From Coniferiporia sulphurascens (taxonomy: Eukaryota; Basidiomycota; Agaricomycetes; Hymenochaetales; Hymenochaetaceae), in the NCBI GenBank assembly GCA_002794785.1, contig NBBA01000003.1, forward strand, positions 1,364,001-1,428,000: a stretch of DNA of 64,000 nucleotides. Direction: 5' to 3'. Below the pieces are notes generated by a model. That model was not told the origin of the DNA. It ran no database searches and worked only from the letters and a program-made list of their open reading frames with translations. Shown here piece after piece: positions 41,436 through 52,938 of the stretch. The translations under genes were made by a program, and so were the position numbers. The first letter of the stretch is position 1, and each line of letters starts with the position of its first letter.

Positions 41436-41997
41436 CGCATTCTATTAATCCTTGGGGTTCACAGGGTGAGTGGAACCGACCTGAACCTGAGAGACTTTTT
41501 GAATACGCGAAGCCCATAGGGCATCCATTTTGACGCTAGTGCTCCCGAAGAATCGGATCCATAGCCATTACGTGATCTGTGTGAGGCATTGATTCCTCGA
41601 AGAGATGCGCGAGATTGATTGTACTAGCATGGCGTTAAAGCCAATTGGCATCTGTGCTTTCACGAGAAAGTCTGAAAACTGTTCGAAGAAGGGGAGGCTC
41701 AGGTCACTCAGCTGGGGTAATTAACCGACGTATAAGGCCCCCAACCATGGACAAATAGAGACTTAACTGCCAACATAGAGTAAAGTCCCATTAAAAGGAT
41801 AGCGAGGTCCACGGGTTCCGGGAAAATAGTCTTACCAACGTATAGCATCGCTGAGATCTAGAACCGAGACTAGTGGTCAGGGAGAACACCAAGTAAGGAT
41901 CACACAAACGCTCCACGAAAAAAATGTGCATTAAAATTCTTTAAATTATTCCAAAGCGATGACTGGAAATTAGGCAGAGAATCGGTCTAAAGGTTCG
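41436..41997. other. 562 bp intergenic, LINE to SEY1
   Basis: Host sequence on the 5' side of the LINE. With 34726-34937 it made up the original ~0.8 kb spacer between SEY1 and the hydratase-ligase gene, both on the minus strand. It should hold the SEY1 3' UTR and distal promoter sequence of the fusion gene. No coding content seen. Confidence 0.5.
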
Positions 41998-44865
41998 TCA
42001 TAATGGCTCAGAGTTCCGCTCTCGCAATTCCATTGTGGTCCCGTCTTCCTCCTCGTAAATCGTCTGATCAAACTTGGCCTTGATGGGTTCAGTCAGAACC
42101 TGAGCCGAGAAATGTTGCTGCAGACGCTCTGTAGCTTGTCGCTGGACCTAAATAGAGAATAGATTCGTTAGAGTTCCGAGTTGACCGAAGTCAGGAAAAA
42201 TAGGATCGAACCTCGTTACCAAGTGTTCGACTAACTTGCATTAAAGGACCGACCAGGCCAAGTTTGATAATTGCATACCTGTTTGGCGGGTATCATTAGC
42301 AAAGAGTCTGCGACGACGGGTAAAGAAACGCCTTACGCAGTTCCCAGAGCACACAACATGAAGGCGAAATATAACGGATTGAAAAGAACGACCATTGCCT
42401 CGTTCCAGCCGAGGACAACAAGAACTCCATACATCCAGGTTGGTATTTGTGCAACACTCGAGACCATTGACCGCTTTGCTTCAACATAGTATGCGTCTGC
42501 GTCTTTGCGGAAGCGGGAAGAGATATCTAACACCTTCGTTTCAGATAAGACTGTTAACGTCGCCTCGAAGTCGAACTCGTCCGCTATTTGCTGCGATTCG
42601 TCAAGCGCGGCGTAAGCCGCATCATCAGGGAGTTCGTAAGAGGAAGCCGGACTTTGTGTCTTGATTTTTGCGTACAGCGGAACGAGCTCGAGAGTCTGGT
42701 CTCGGGCCTTCTTAAACGTGCTGTCTATGTCATCATCGGGTTTCCAGACGCGAGGTACGCCATGCTCGTCGTATCTAAATCGATCTTCAAAGTGGCTGCG
42801 CAGTTTTCCCAATATGACGGGATCTGCGGTTTGCTCGTCAACTTTTGCACGAAGAGCCAACCACGCACGCTTGCGCAGTGACGCAAGTGACTTGGAGTTC
42901 TCATCGTCCGTGGCATTAAAGCCTATGATAATCGAAATAAATTTAGACACATATACTGTCTCACGTACGAGATACGGCACTTACTACGAGCTTTCGTTAA
43001 GTAAACACCCTCAGCTTTCTCAAGCGACTGACGGAAGGTCGTAAGAACCTTGTCCCACATGTCTGCAGCTGCCGCATTCATGTGTATTTCTATGGGTTCG
43101 GACAATTGCTTCTTGAGGTTGCGCTGGAGAAACATAAGTACCTAGAACATCTGGTTATTTCACGGGATGGACCCGGCTTACCTCGACGAGATTAACCATC
43201 TTCTTCGTTTCGTCCGCACGGCATTGGTTGGAGACTACTCCAATCTCCTCACGTAGCAACTCTAGTTCATCTTCCCAAGCCCAATCAGTATCCTCTAGTT
43301 TCGCCTCTTCTGCCCCGTCAACGAAATATTTCTCGCAGCGACCCTCTGCCTTGAGACAGACATCTGCAAAATTATACCCCTCCACACGCATGCCCTCCAC
43401 CATTTCCTTCTTAAATGTCAGTAGCGCCGACTTGTGTAGATTCTTCAGCTGTCCAAGAAAGAGTGGGGAGAGAACGGAGTCCACAACATTGAGGAGATCC
43501 AAACGTTTGCGTTGGTAAACACCTTGATGATAACGAGATGCATCTCTGTCATAGCGGGCTAAGGGCAGCAAAGTGAGTCGTATTCCGCAAGAACAACACA
43601 AGGAAGGCAGGAACATACAGACAGCCTCGATCTTCCACTTGCGCATCATACCTCCCAAGCCGTCAACTACTTTACCAGCCTCGACTGGCCTTCGTTGAGA
43701 CTTTGCTTGTTCATTGAAATCTGCAAGGGCAACACTGGAAATCTCGTCACAGCGGAACTGGGCCAAGAGTTCCTGTTGTGTGGGCAGGTCCAAGTCTTTG
43801 TTAGATTGTACTTGTTCCTTTAATAAACAATCAGTTAAAGTATGGTAACAGGAGCCGTAGAACAAACCCAGATCCCCTCCATGTACATAGCCACACCATC
43901 CGCGGGTATCCTCTTATGATAAGCAGACTTAAACACGTAGTCTTCGCGATCCTTATCCGTGAATCTTCTCCTTAAAGCTTGCACCTCACTTTCGAACTGG
44001 TCTGCTGCAAGTATCTTGTGTGGGAGCGCCGTGAAACTGATGTCAAAGTAATCAGATAGCTTCCGGTCTTGAAGTTCAGGAGGTTTCGACAGGCTTTCCC
44101 ATATTCGATTGAGATCAGTCTCAAGAGTCGTAGCAAGATTGGCAAGTGGGGTTGTGCCGATGTGGTCACGGATGATAAAGAGCAGTAGGGTTCTTTGGTT
44201 CGTGTTCTCCTGCGCCTTCCCAAAAAGTCCCAAATTGACTTCAAATACGGTCTTGAGTAGTCCCATGTTTGCACCTTGGTACAGGCCAACCTGGTGTTCC
44301 CATAAATTGATTAGAAGCACTTCTGATGACGCTAGTGAGAACAGAGCAGATTTGCGCTCAAAGTCTTGGTCTTCGCCACGTTCTCTGCCGTCCGTGCCTT
44401 CCACGTCCATGACCATGACATTCATGCCCTTGCCACGGCACATCCATATGCCTTGGGGGAGGGTATATATTCAAACACAGGCCATTAAAACCGCCGATTA
44501 GGCGCACCTTTAGTTGTCTGTTGGCGTTTAGTCTCGTCCATAACATCGAAGTTAGTCCCGAAAAGGCGGTTCAACAGGGTGCCTGCCGTGGTGATCCTCT
44601 TCAGCAAGAAACTAACTCGAAGCAGTTGTTGTACATACTTTTCCCCGTTGACTGCGAGCCAAAGACAGCGACAATGTCATAATCAAACCCGGTATCCTGT
44701 AAGCCCCAACGGCTGAGTTGGGCATTCAAGCCTTGACTGCGACGGAGGTCAGTCGTGACGAACGTATCAGGGAAACGTGGACACCGACGTGAAAGTCTTT
44801 TGGTCGTCAATAACCTGCAGTCTATCTGCAGTTCCTCCTTCATGATTAAGGTGCCCATTTGCCAT
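41998..44865 (-). CDS. SEY1: Sey1/RHD3/atlastin-like ER membrane-fusion GTPase
   Basis: Dynamin-like GTPase that fuses ER tubules. Ten minus-strand exons (44865-44789, 44736-44639, 44582-44508, 44451-43868, 43817-43619, 43558-43182, 43141-42985, 42922-42337, 42278-42236, 42147-41998) give 781 residues, usual for the family. The N-terminus keeps '[12 protein letters not shown]', then '[16 protein letters not shown]' (P-loop, residues 52-59), '[18 protein letters not shown]' (switch 1) and '[18 protein letters not shown]' (G3). 'LIIRD'-type G4 appears as 'LLFIIRDH'. A long helical bundle leads to two closely spaced membrane segments ('[20 protein letters not shown]', '[19 protein letters not shown]') and a short cytosolic amphipathic tail. 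Start chosen because it gives the conserved N-terminus; an ATG at 44993 lies in another frame. Confidence 0.95.
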
Positions 44866-46540
44866 CCTGTCGACGCTGCCTGCCTGGGCCATGTCGAGAG
44901 AGCTTTTTTTAAAGTGGCAGTCTGATGAGTTGGCGGTCCTGCGGCGCGTCTGCCATTCTGAAAGCCTGGCGTGTTGTAGACGTCAGTATCCACTTATGGA
45001 AATATACTCGCACATAAAGTACTTCCGCCAAGCAGCAGCCAGCAGCAACCTACAGGGGGTTGTGCTGTCTCCTCTTTATACTGCGGACGTCTGAGCTCGC
45101 GCTGGCAGCCTCAAATGAAAGGGTTCCTCATTCATGGCCTTGTGAAGCTTCTCGGGGCAACTATCCGGTACATCAACCTCAGTGCTTTGGTGGATTTTCC
45201 TTGCTGTACTCGAGTCTCGTCTGCGCTCATTAATATTTCCTGGTACTCGAGATCGGTGGTGCAAACTGAAAGCGCGTCCGCAAATGCGGTGTGTATTAGC
45301 TGTAGGACATCAATTCGAGGTCCGGTCTCCACGATTATGGTTGGACTGTTCGGAGAGCCGCACTTATGAATAAATGGGCCCCAAGATGATAGGACAAATT
45401 GGAAGAGATTGCTGCCTTTGGGAGGTAAGCAATTACTTACAGCCCGAGCCGGACGCAGCGCGGCTTGGGCGTTCGAAGAGGCGCCAGAGCCAACATTGGC
45501 ACATCTTAGATCAAAGCATGTCGACTCGGAGGCGCGGCATATACCCAACCAGTACAGGTGAAATAGGGCCTACTGTAGTATCATCTTTTACTCAGAGACA
45601 ATAGTTCCTGGAAAGCTGAGTATATGACTGCGAAATCACGCGAACAAGGACTGTAGCGCCCCGCAATACTAGCGCATCAGTGCATCGCCCTTTAGTGATG
45701 AGGTGATGATATTCCTTTATGCAAATCCAATTCTTACCACCATTTCTATAGCGTTATCGTCTTCCATCAACGTACTGGGAAGTGTGCGCCTGAGATAAAA
45801 ATGGCCTTCGCGTTCTGCTTCAAGTCTATACCTACCTTGCGTTTGTAGTTCTCAGGCTCACCGTTCAGCAGGGTGGCGGATGATCCTTTCAAGGCACATC
45901 TCGCTGATGTTCCAAACAGTCGTTCCGCCGAACAGGAGCGGTTGGGCACACGGTCGTTCATTGCAGAGGTCCCCACCCCTTAATTTTCGAATCCTCCCAT
46001 AGCACCTCTTTATTTTAAGCGCATCGGTCAGTCGTGCTCGCCCCATGAAGTCCAGCATTTCAAGCGGAAAACGCAATATATTCCTCCCGCGTCTTTGAGA
46101 AAGCTAGTTCGGATTTTACGCGTTCAACTCTCCTCAAGGGATCCTATTTGTCCTGACCTTCGGCGCAATTGTGATCGCTCGAAATTATTTGATTAGCAGT
46201 ATGATCCCTGGTGTTCATTTGCACCCGGAAGTTGATGGTTCTGTTGGCCGATCGGAACATTGCCTACATCCCCGAATCTATGTGAATTCATATACAGGTT
46301 TGGCTGCGATGCTGTATTGAACGTCACCGCTATCCACACTTCCGTTTCGTTTTAAAGAGCTCCGTTCCCACCCATCAAACTTCCTTCTGGCGTCTAAGCC
46401 TGCAGTGGTGTGCCGCTGGGCTCCAGTAATAACCGATCACCCGAGGCAGTCATGATCTACTTAATAGCCTCGGGGCATGCCCATCCTCGAGATGTCGGCC
46501 CTTGATCACGCCCATATTCCTTCCAACCCCTCTGAGCAAA
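44866..46540. other. 1.7 kb divergent intergenic region
   Basis: Between SEY1 (-) and the transmembrane cupredoxin gene (+). Apart from the coding-like island at 45076-45548, only short frames are present. Confidence 0.45.
45076..45548 (-). other. coding-like island, possible broken gene
   Basis: A 138-codon minus-strand frame (45548-45132) has regular codon use and segments such as 'SPNSPTIIVETGPRIDVL', 'AFADALSVCTTDLEYQEIL' and 'MSADETRV'. Near 45190 the coding-like signal seems to pass to another frame ('STEVDVPDSCPEKLHKAMNE', ending at 45076). The only GT...AG pair I see there would make a 25-nt intron, too short. This suggests a frameshifted remnant or a gene whose structure I cannot resolve. 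No family recognised. Confidence 0.3.
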
Positions 46541-48146
46541 ATGTTCCTCGTGGGCAGCCTTTTTCTAATCACATTTTCTATCTCTGCGGCGGGTCAGGCT
46601 ACTCATACTGTAGGAATGACTCGCTTTGATCTGGTAAATCCCAGTCCACTGATCAGTTTATCCTACAGGTAACAGTCGGCGTCGAAGGAAGTTTTTACGA
46701 CCCGCCTACGACAGATGCGCTGGAAGGCGACACGATAACTTTTATCTTTGGTGGAGTGTATGTCATTTTCTTTTTGATTGTTGCGTCTGAGGTAATAATA
46801 TCGTGTATAAGTATACATGGGGTAACTCAGTCATCATTTGCCGCACCCTGCTCGCCCATAGCGGGAGGTTTCAGCAGTGGGCTGACTGGTACAGACGGTA
46901 ATACGAGCGCACCGGCGCCAGTGTGGAATCTTCAGATTTCCAACGCATCAGAACGTAAGCTACTACTTGGATAGTCCTTGAGTCCCTTCAACCGATCCGC
47001 GCAGCAATCTGGTTTTTTTGTGAAGCTACACAGCCAGAGTCGCATTGTCAGGGTGGGATGGTGGGGTAAGCCTACAACTGATGTGCAGAAAATCCACCGA
47101 CTTACGTTACTACCTCTGTGAAGGGCAATAAATCCGCCTTCAGCAGACATGTTCGTTGCATTCCAATCAGCAGCGAAAGCAGTGACGGGCACACCTGCTG
47201 TACGTTTGTCACTCCTTGGATAACGATTTTTTCTGAGCATGTACAGCCTACACCAACGGTCATCCTCTCGGGAATGGGTGCCTTCGCCACTGCAGCCCCT
47301 ACGGTGACAGCAGCACTGGAGACTACGCCTTCATCATCTTCGTCAAGTTCCTCATCCGTCGTCCCATCATCTGCTTCGCAGTCGTCACCCAAAAGCACTC
47401 CCTTCGGTGCAATCATAGGTGGAGCCGTCGGGGGAGTGGTGGCGGTCGTTATTCTTGTCATACTGGGCATTATCCTTCTCCGCCGTCAACGGGGGAGTGA
47501 ATTGAGAGTAACTGGGGGTATGGATGCAACCGGGAATAGCTCATACCTTGGTTCAAACATGAAGATGCCTCCGTCGGCAGGCAGCGCCCCAAGCACACTT
47601 GCCTTCGGCAGAGGATTAAACTACGATGATGCAGAGGCGCGAGCCCGCCGGCAAGCTAGATCCAATGACTTTCCATCCGCACTTGAAAGGAACTCTTTTT
47701 CGTCGCCGTCCGACAGAACCACAAGTGAACCTGGACTCAATTACTCTGACGGGGAGCGCAACCGTGAAATTCAGCTGAGGTATGCGAACTCGCGGCCCGA
47801 GATGCGCACAGTGACCATGTCGGATACGTACACGCCAGCCGCGTTAACTCGTCCTCCTCCTGGTGCCCTCTCTCCCGATCGGTCGCACTTCGAAAGGCAG
47901 ATCCTTGAACGTGGTCCTGAAGTTAACGTCCACGAGCTTGCGAAGGAGGTTGCTGCTTTGATCGGCTCACAGGGCAGGTCGGCACCTCGTGACCCAGGAA
48001 ATAATCAACCCGTCTCCGTCCCCGTTTTAGATATACCTGTAGCCCCCGGTCGCGCTGTTCGTCAGCTCCCAAACCCGCAGGAATTCGTTTCCCGAGGCGC
48101 AGTTTCGACTGGGCATGAGTCAACTCTACCAGAATATGAGCGGTGA
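46541..48146 (+). CDS. cupredoxin ectodomain with single transmembrane segment and long cytoplasmic tail
   Basis: Six exons (46541-46609, 46669-46757, 46812-46954, 47005-47065, 47124-47199, 47247-48146) give 445 residues. A signal peptide (residues 1-18) is followed by a cupredoxin domain with a complete type 1 copper set: His55 ('IHGVTQSS'), Cys106 ('WFFCEA'), His114 and Met119 ('SHCQGGM'). 'AINPPSADMFVAFQSAAKAV' continues the family pattern; the intron before it (47066-47123) is supported by this match. A Ser-rich stalk leads to a membrane helix at about 201-224 ('GGAVGGVVAVVILVILGIILL') and 'RRQRG', a stop-transfer signal. The 220-residue tail is probably cytoplasmic, Ser/Arg/Glu-rich, with 'NVHELAKEVAALI' as a likely helix. 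Role unknown; a surface copper-binding or sensing protein is inference. Confidence 0.87.
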
Positions 48147-48737
48147 AGTTTAGTCTAGGCTTAGCAGTCACAGAGAATACGTTCATTTTACGCCTCATAC
48201 CCCTGGGTTATTAGGTTTCGATCTTTTATTTATTATGTGATCGCCGTCGAGCATGGCATATAAACGCCTCACCGCCAATATGTTGGAGTGTACATTCAGT
48301 GTACATTCGAAGGTAATGTAAGTCAATTGCAAAGACCGTGTACGCGTACAGAAAACATGTATGCAGGTGGGAGAGCGTGTCAAGCCTTACTGCAGCGGCG
48401 GTTTAAAGGCATAAAGTGTATTGCTTGTCATCACGGCGTGTAAAAACGCGACGTCTACCTTGACCTAAGGCTTTGCAGTAACTCATAGTCAGGATCCCGA
48501 CCACCCAGCCGCAGGTACACGGTCGGCTCTATGAATTGTGACAATACGGTTTGCCCTCAGGCTCTTACTAACACATTCTCTATTTAACAAGTACCAGAAA
48601 CCGGGGACGGAATAAAACAAGGCGCCTAGATCTTACAACTCGAAGGGAATTATGTAGCATTAATTCTTTGCCCCGGGCACCACAAAATGACCGATTAAGA
48701 CCCGGCCCACCCTGCCCTGGGACGAAGAGGGACGAAT
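48147..48737. other. 591 bp convergent intergenic region
   Basis: Lies between the 3' ends of the transmembrane cupredoxin gene (+) and the GNAT gene (-). A short direct repeat (gtacattc) occurs at 48290-48307. No coding content recognised. Confidence 0.45.
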
Positions 48738-49584
48738 TTAGTCCGTGAATGTCCATTCCAAGATTTGCAACCCAACCACGCCGCCCCCCTTGACTTCCGC
48801 TATGGTGACGCAATCATCAACTACATCGATAGTCTTGAACCCGTTTTTTTGGAAAACCTTTACGCTTCCGACGTTATTCGTATGGGCCATGCCGAGTATC
48901 GTTTTGGCGTTCATGCGGAGGACGGCCCATTCGTGCATGAGTGTTCGTAGAGCAGCGCTCATTATTCCTTTGCCATGGTGACTCGGCGCAAGATAATCTA
49001 TAGTTCAAGTTCTGAGTTCAGCCTGGGTAAATCAAGCTAACAGCGCGATTTGAACAATGACCTCCAATGTCCCATATAATACCAGGATCACCTACAGGAA
49101 GAGCTTTATTGCACTCCCCCAGATCCTTCTCCCGCTCTGGATCCCGCAAATGATCGAATCGTTCGCACCTTCGGAAGCATATATCGCCAAGGAAAATATC
49201 GCTGCCATCACTTTGCACCTCCCTCAAGTGACGCACTGGGCAACCGTCGGCAAATACTAGCTTCGATGTTTCGTCTTCATTTCCGTCGTTTATCTCGAGG
49301 AGTTCGAGAATCGCGTCGCTTTCCTTTTTCACGGACGCGACCCACTGCTCGGCATGTTCAGGAAGATACGGAAAGGGTGGGCCCTCCAAAGTTTTGTAGA
49401 CTCGAGGATCGTTGAGTATATCAGGGGTAATCAGGGCATCGCTCATGCGAGGCGGGGTGATGATAATGTTCTCAAGAGGCGGAGGAAGCTGAAGGTATAC
49501 CTCTCTGGTGGAGGGATTAACCTTGAGTGGGTGCAGCTGTCGAGAAAGCGAGGGTGCCATGTCCACTTTGATGCAAACAGTCAC
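48738..49584 (-). CDS. GNAT-family acetyltransferase
   Basis: Two exons (49584-49062, 48997-48738) give 260 residues; an ATG eight codons in (MAPSL) is an alternative start. The fold fits Gcn5-related N-acetyltransferases of the RimJ/RimL (Acetyltransf_3) type: 'EHAEQWVASV' helix 2, then 'DIFLGDICF' and 'GIIWDIGDYLAPSHHGKGIM'. The last segment holds the acetyl-CoA-binding loop (H-H-G-K-G-I in place of Q/RxxGxG/A). 'GMAHTNNVGSVKVFQKNGF' is the conserved Asn-x-x-Ser helix. The splice junction lies just before the acetyl-CoA loop and keeps frame (G|AT). Substrate unknown; small-molecule or protein N-acetylation are both possible. Confidence 0.85.
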
Positions 49585-49920
49585 GAACCCACCGTTTTTA
49601 AAAGCCCCCTGACGCCACCGTGATTGGGGGGCGAAGCTCCCCTTTCTGCAGCATAGGGCACGCGAAAAAACTTACCTGCGTACGGCGGCGGAGTGGCCCC
49701 TGTGAGAAATTGCATCCGGTACTCCCGCGCAGGCTGCGCAGCCCTATCTTTGCCTGCCCGCCCGCCCTTCTATTGTGGGGTACCCGCGAATCGATTCATG
49801 ATTGTGTATATACATTAGGACGCAGTGCACGAGTCCGAGTCATTTAATGTCAAGGACCATGTGGCGACTTTTGTTCCATAACAACGACATTTAAAGAGGA
49901 TGAATCTCGTATTCTCAACT
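49585..49920. other. 336 bp intergenic
   Basis: Between the GNAT start and the cysteine synthase stop, both on the minus strand; presumed GNAT promoter. Nothing else seen. Confidence 0.5.
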
Positions 49921-51258
49921 CTAATCCAACACAGCATACTTCTTTAGATGATCCGGAACGGCGTCCTCAAGGCCCTTGGCTTGCAGCCACTTCTTCGAGA
50001 ACAACCTACTCTGATAGCGGTAAGCACCGTCGCACAGGATCGTCACAATGGTCTTGCCTAATTTGGAATCCAGTAGTTAGCCAAATGCGCTCAGGTCTGG
50101 GGGATTCAACCTACCAGGGCCGAGCTTTTGCGCGAGCTCATAAGCAGCTACAACGTTCAATGCGGAACTAGCCCCAATGTACAGCCCTTCCGTGTCAAGC
50201 ATTTCGTAAACCATTGAGATTGATTTCTCGTCTGCAATATGGAGGGAGCCATCGACATCTTTGACAAAAGTACCGAGATTGTTCGTTATCCGCCCTTGAC
50301 CGATGCCTAGACCATATTCAGTATTAATCACTCATAGAAACGATAGTGAGCCTAACCCTCAGTAATCGAACTGCCACTTCGTTCGTTAAGCTTTCCTCCG
50401 CTGCTGATGTAGCTGTGAAGTACACTTCCTGGGGGATCAGCTAGCCAGACCTGCGTTCTCCCATCGCTCTTTTCCTTTAAGGATCTTCCAACTCCCGCCA
50501 AGGTCCCTCCCGTTCCCGTGGCGCAGATGAATGCGTCAACATTCCCCTCCGTTTGTTCCCAGATTTCCGGTCCGGTGGTAGTATAATGGGCATATGCATT
50601 AGCAGTGTTGTCGAACTGGTCGGTCCAAATTGCATTGTCCAATGTTTTGGCGAAATCGCGCGCCTGGTGATTATAGTTTTGGGGATTTTCGTATGCCACG
50701 GCGGGAACAGGGTAAACCTCGGCGCCCAGCATCCGCAAAAGGTCTATTTTCTCTTGACTCTGCGCGAAAAAAATGAAGACAATGATAAACCAAACCAGCA
50801 AACTCCTACCTGCGTGTTGGGCATGAAAATCACACATTTGTACCCTCTTGCTCTGCATACATGTGCAAGGCCAATACCAGTGTTCCCAGCCGTACCCTCC
50901 ACAACGGTTCCTCCGGGCTTGATGCTGCGTGGAAGTTGATGATTACGACAACGGAACACAGTTAATGGACCTTTACCGGCCATTCCGCTCCGCGTCGCCG
51001 ATGACACCCAAGGCAGCTCTATCCTTTACACTTCCTCCGGGGTTCTGGAATTCGGCTTTACCGAGTATCTTGCATCCCGTTCTCTCCGATAAACCTTTGA
51101 GGTGAATCTGCAGACGGATTTCATATAAATATCTGCCTTGTATGCATGTCCCGCTAAGGACATACCAGGGGAGTGTTGCCAATTGCCTCTGTAAGTCCAT
51201 AGACAACCTTGGACGAGACTAATCTAGCAGAGACCCGCCCGCGTAAGAGAGGGAGCAT
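49921..51258 (-). CDS. cysteine synthase (PLP-dependent)
   Basis: Beta-replacing PLP enzyme that would make L-cysteine from O-acetylserine and sulfide. Six minus-strand exons (51258-51166, 51107-50977, 50924-50810, 50759-50357, 50306-50115, 50057-49921) give 356 residues, normal for the family. The start is Arg-rich with no acidic residue ('[18 protein letters not shown]'), consistent with a mitochondrial presequence. Catalytic Lys59 is in '[11 protein letters not shown]'. '[14 protein letters not shown]' is the substrate loop and '[12 protein letters not shown]' binds the PLP phosphate. '[15 protein letters not shown]' and '[13 protein letters not shown]' are typical of the fungal cysteine synthase 2 branch. 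Divergent from the Arf6 gene with 304 bp between start codons. Confidence 0.93.
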
Positions 51259-51562
51259 TATGAGAGAAGACAGAGAGTAAGATTACAGACCCATTCTTTT
51301 GCGGGCTGAGTCGGCTGCACACGACGAGCCCGATGGCGTGGAATTTGTGTCATTTTCACGGTAGTGTGACAAGATATGTGACATGAATCAAACCCACATT
51401 GGTAGCGAGCCGCCAGATTTGGGTCCGCATCCAGTTGTAGCTCGCCAAAGGCCTCTCTTCACGTCCACCTCCACGGCAGCCGGCTCGCTTCCACCTTTTC
51501 CTGCCTTAAAACCAGCGCAATCAACTATCTCCACTCTTTAGCTCCCTTCAGCACCGTTAAAC
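51259..51562. promoter_or_regulatory. bidirectional promoter, cysteine synthase / ARF6
   Basis: 304 bp between two divergent start codons. It must contain both core promoters unless leader introns extend further. No specific site called. Confidence 0.55.
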
Positions 51563-52390
<828 letters not shown>

Positions 52391-52938
52391 ATGGACTACC
52401 ACATGCCTTAGGAATGAATTTACGCCGCGTCACATTTCCCTTTGCCATTGTGCGGAGTACGTCACAACCGTGCTTTCGTCTTTTCATCTTCTAATCAGTC
52501 CGTCCACGTCCGTACTTGTCTGTCCTGGTCATACCACTCCTTGCGCCTACCCCATTCTTGCTTGAAGATATCCGGTCATTCCCCTTTCATGTCCTTCTGC
52601 TCGTCGCTTCTCACCGCCTCCTTTATCCTTGTTTCATCACTATTCAGACTACTCCTCTCTTCCTTCTTGTTCTTCCTTTTCGTGTCTTATATACATCGCT
52701 AATGGAAGGTATTTGTGTATTATGACCTAAAGCTGGCTTTGCGAGAGTAAGGATGCGTTTTATAAGTGCGTTTATATTCCGCCGTAAAAGAGGTATCAAA
52801 TTTTATACACGATAATTTAAGAGAAAACTAGGGCGAGCAGCGCGGAATCCCTCAGAAAACGAAAGGGCGGCCATTATCATCACCGCCCACAGCTTATGTC
52901 TATTAATACATATCCATACGACTCGTCCACCTCCACAA
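52391..52938. other. 548 bp convergent intergenic region
   Basis: Between the ARF6 and leucine-rich-repeat gene 3' ends. Pyrimidine-rich at 52440-52690, AT-rich near 52790-52830. No further gene seen. Confidence 0.45.

Noticed and set aside
42200..42240. 'ggatcgaacctcg' resembling a reversed tRNA T-loop
   Set aside because: Lies inside a SEY1 intron and no cloverleaf can be drawn.
44869..44993. Alternative SEY1 start at 44993
   Set aside because: It is in a different frame from the conserved Sey1 N-terminus; the ATG at 44865 fits the family.
47066..47088. 23-nt intron and in-frame stop in the transmembrane cupredoxin gene
   Set aside because: A 58-nt intron to 47123 gives the conserved 'AINPPSADMF' continuation instead.
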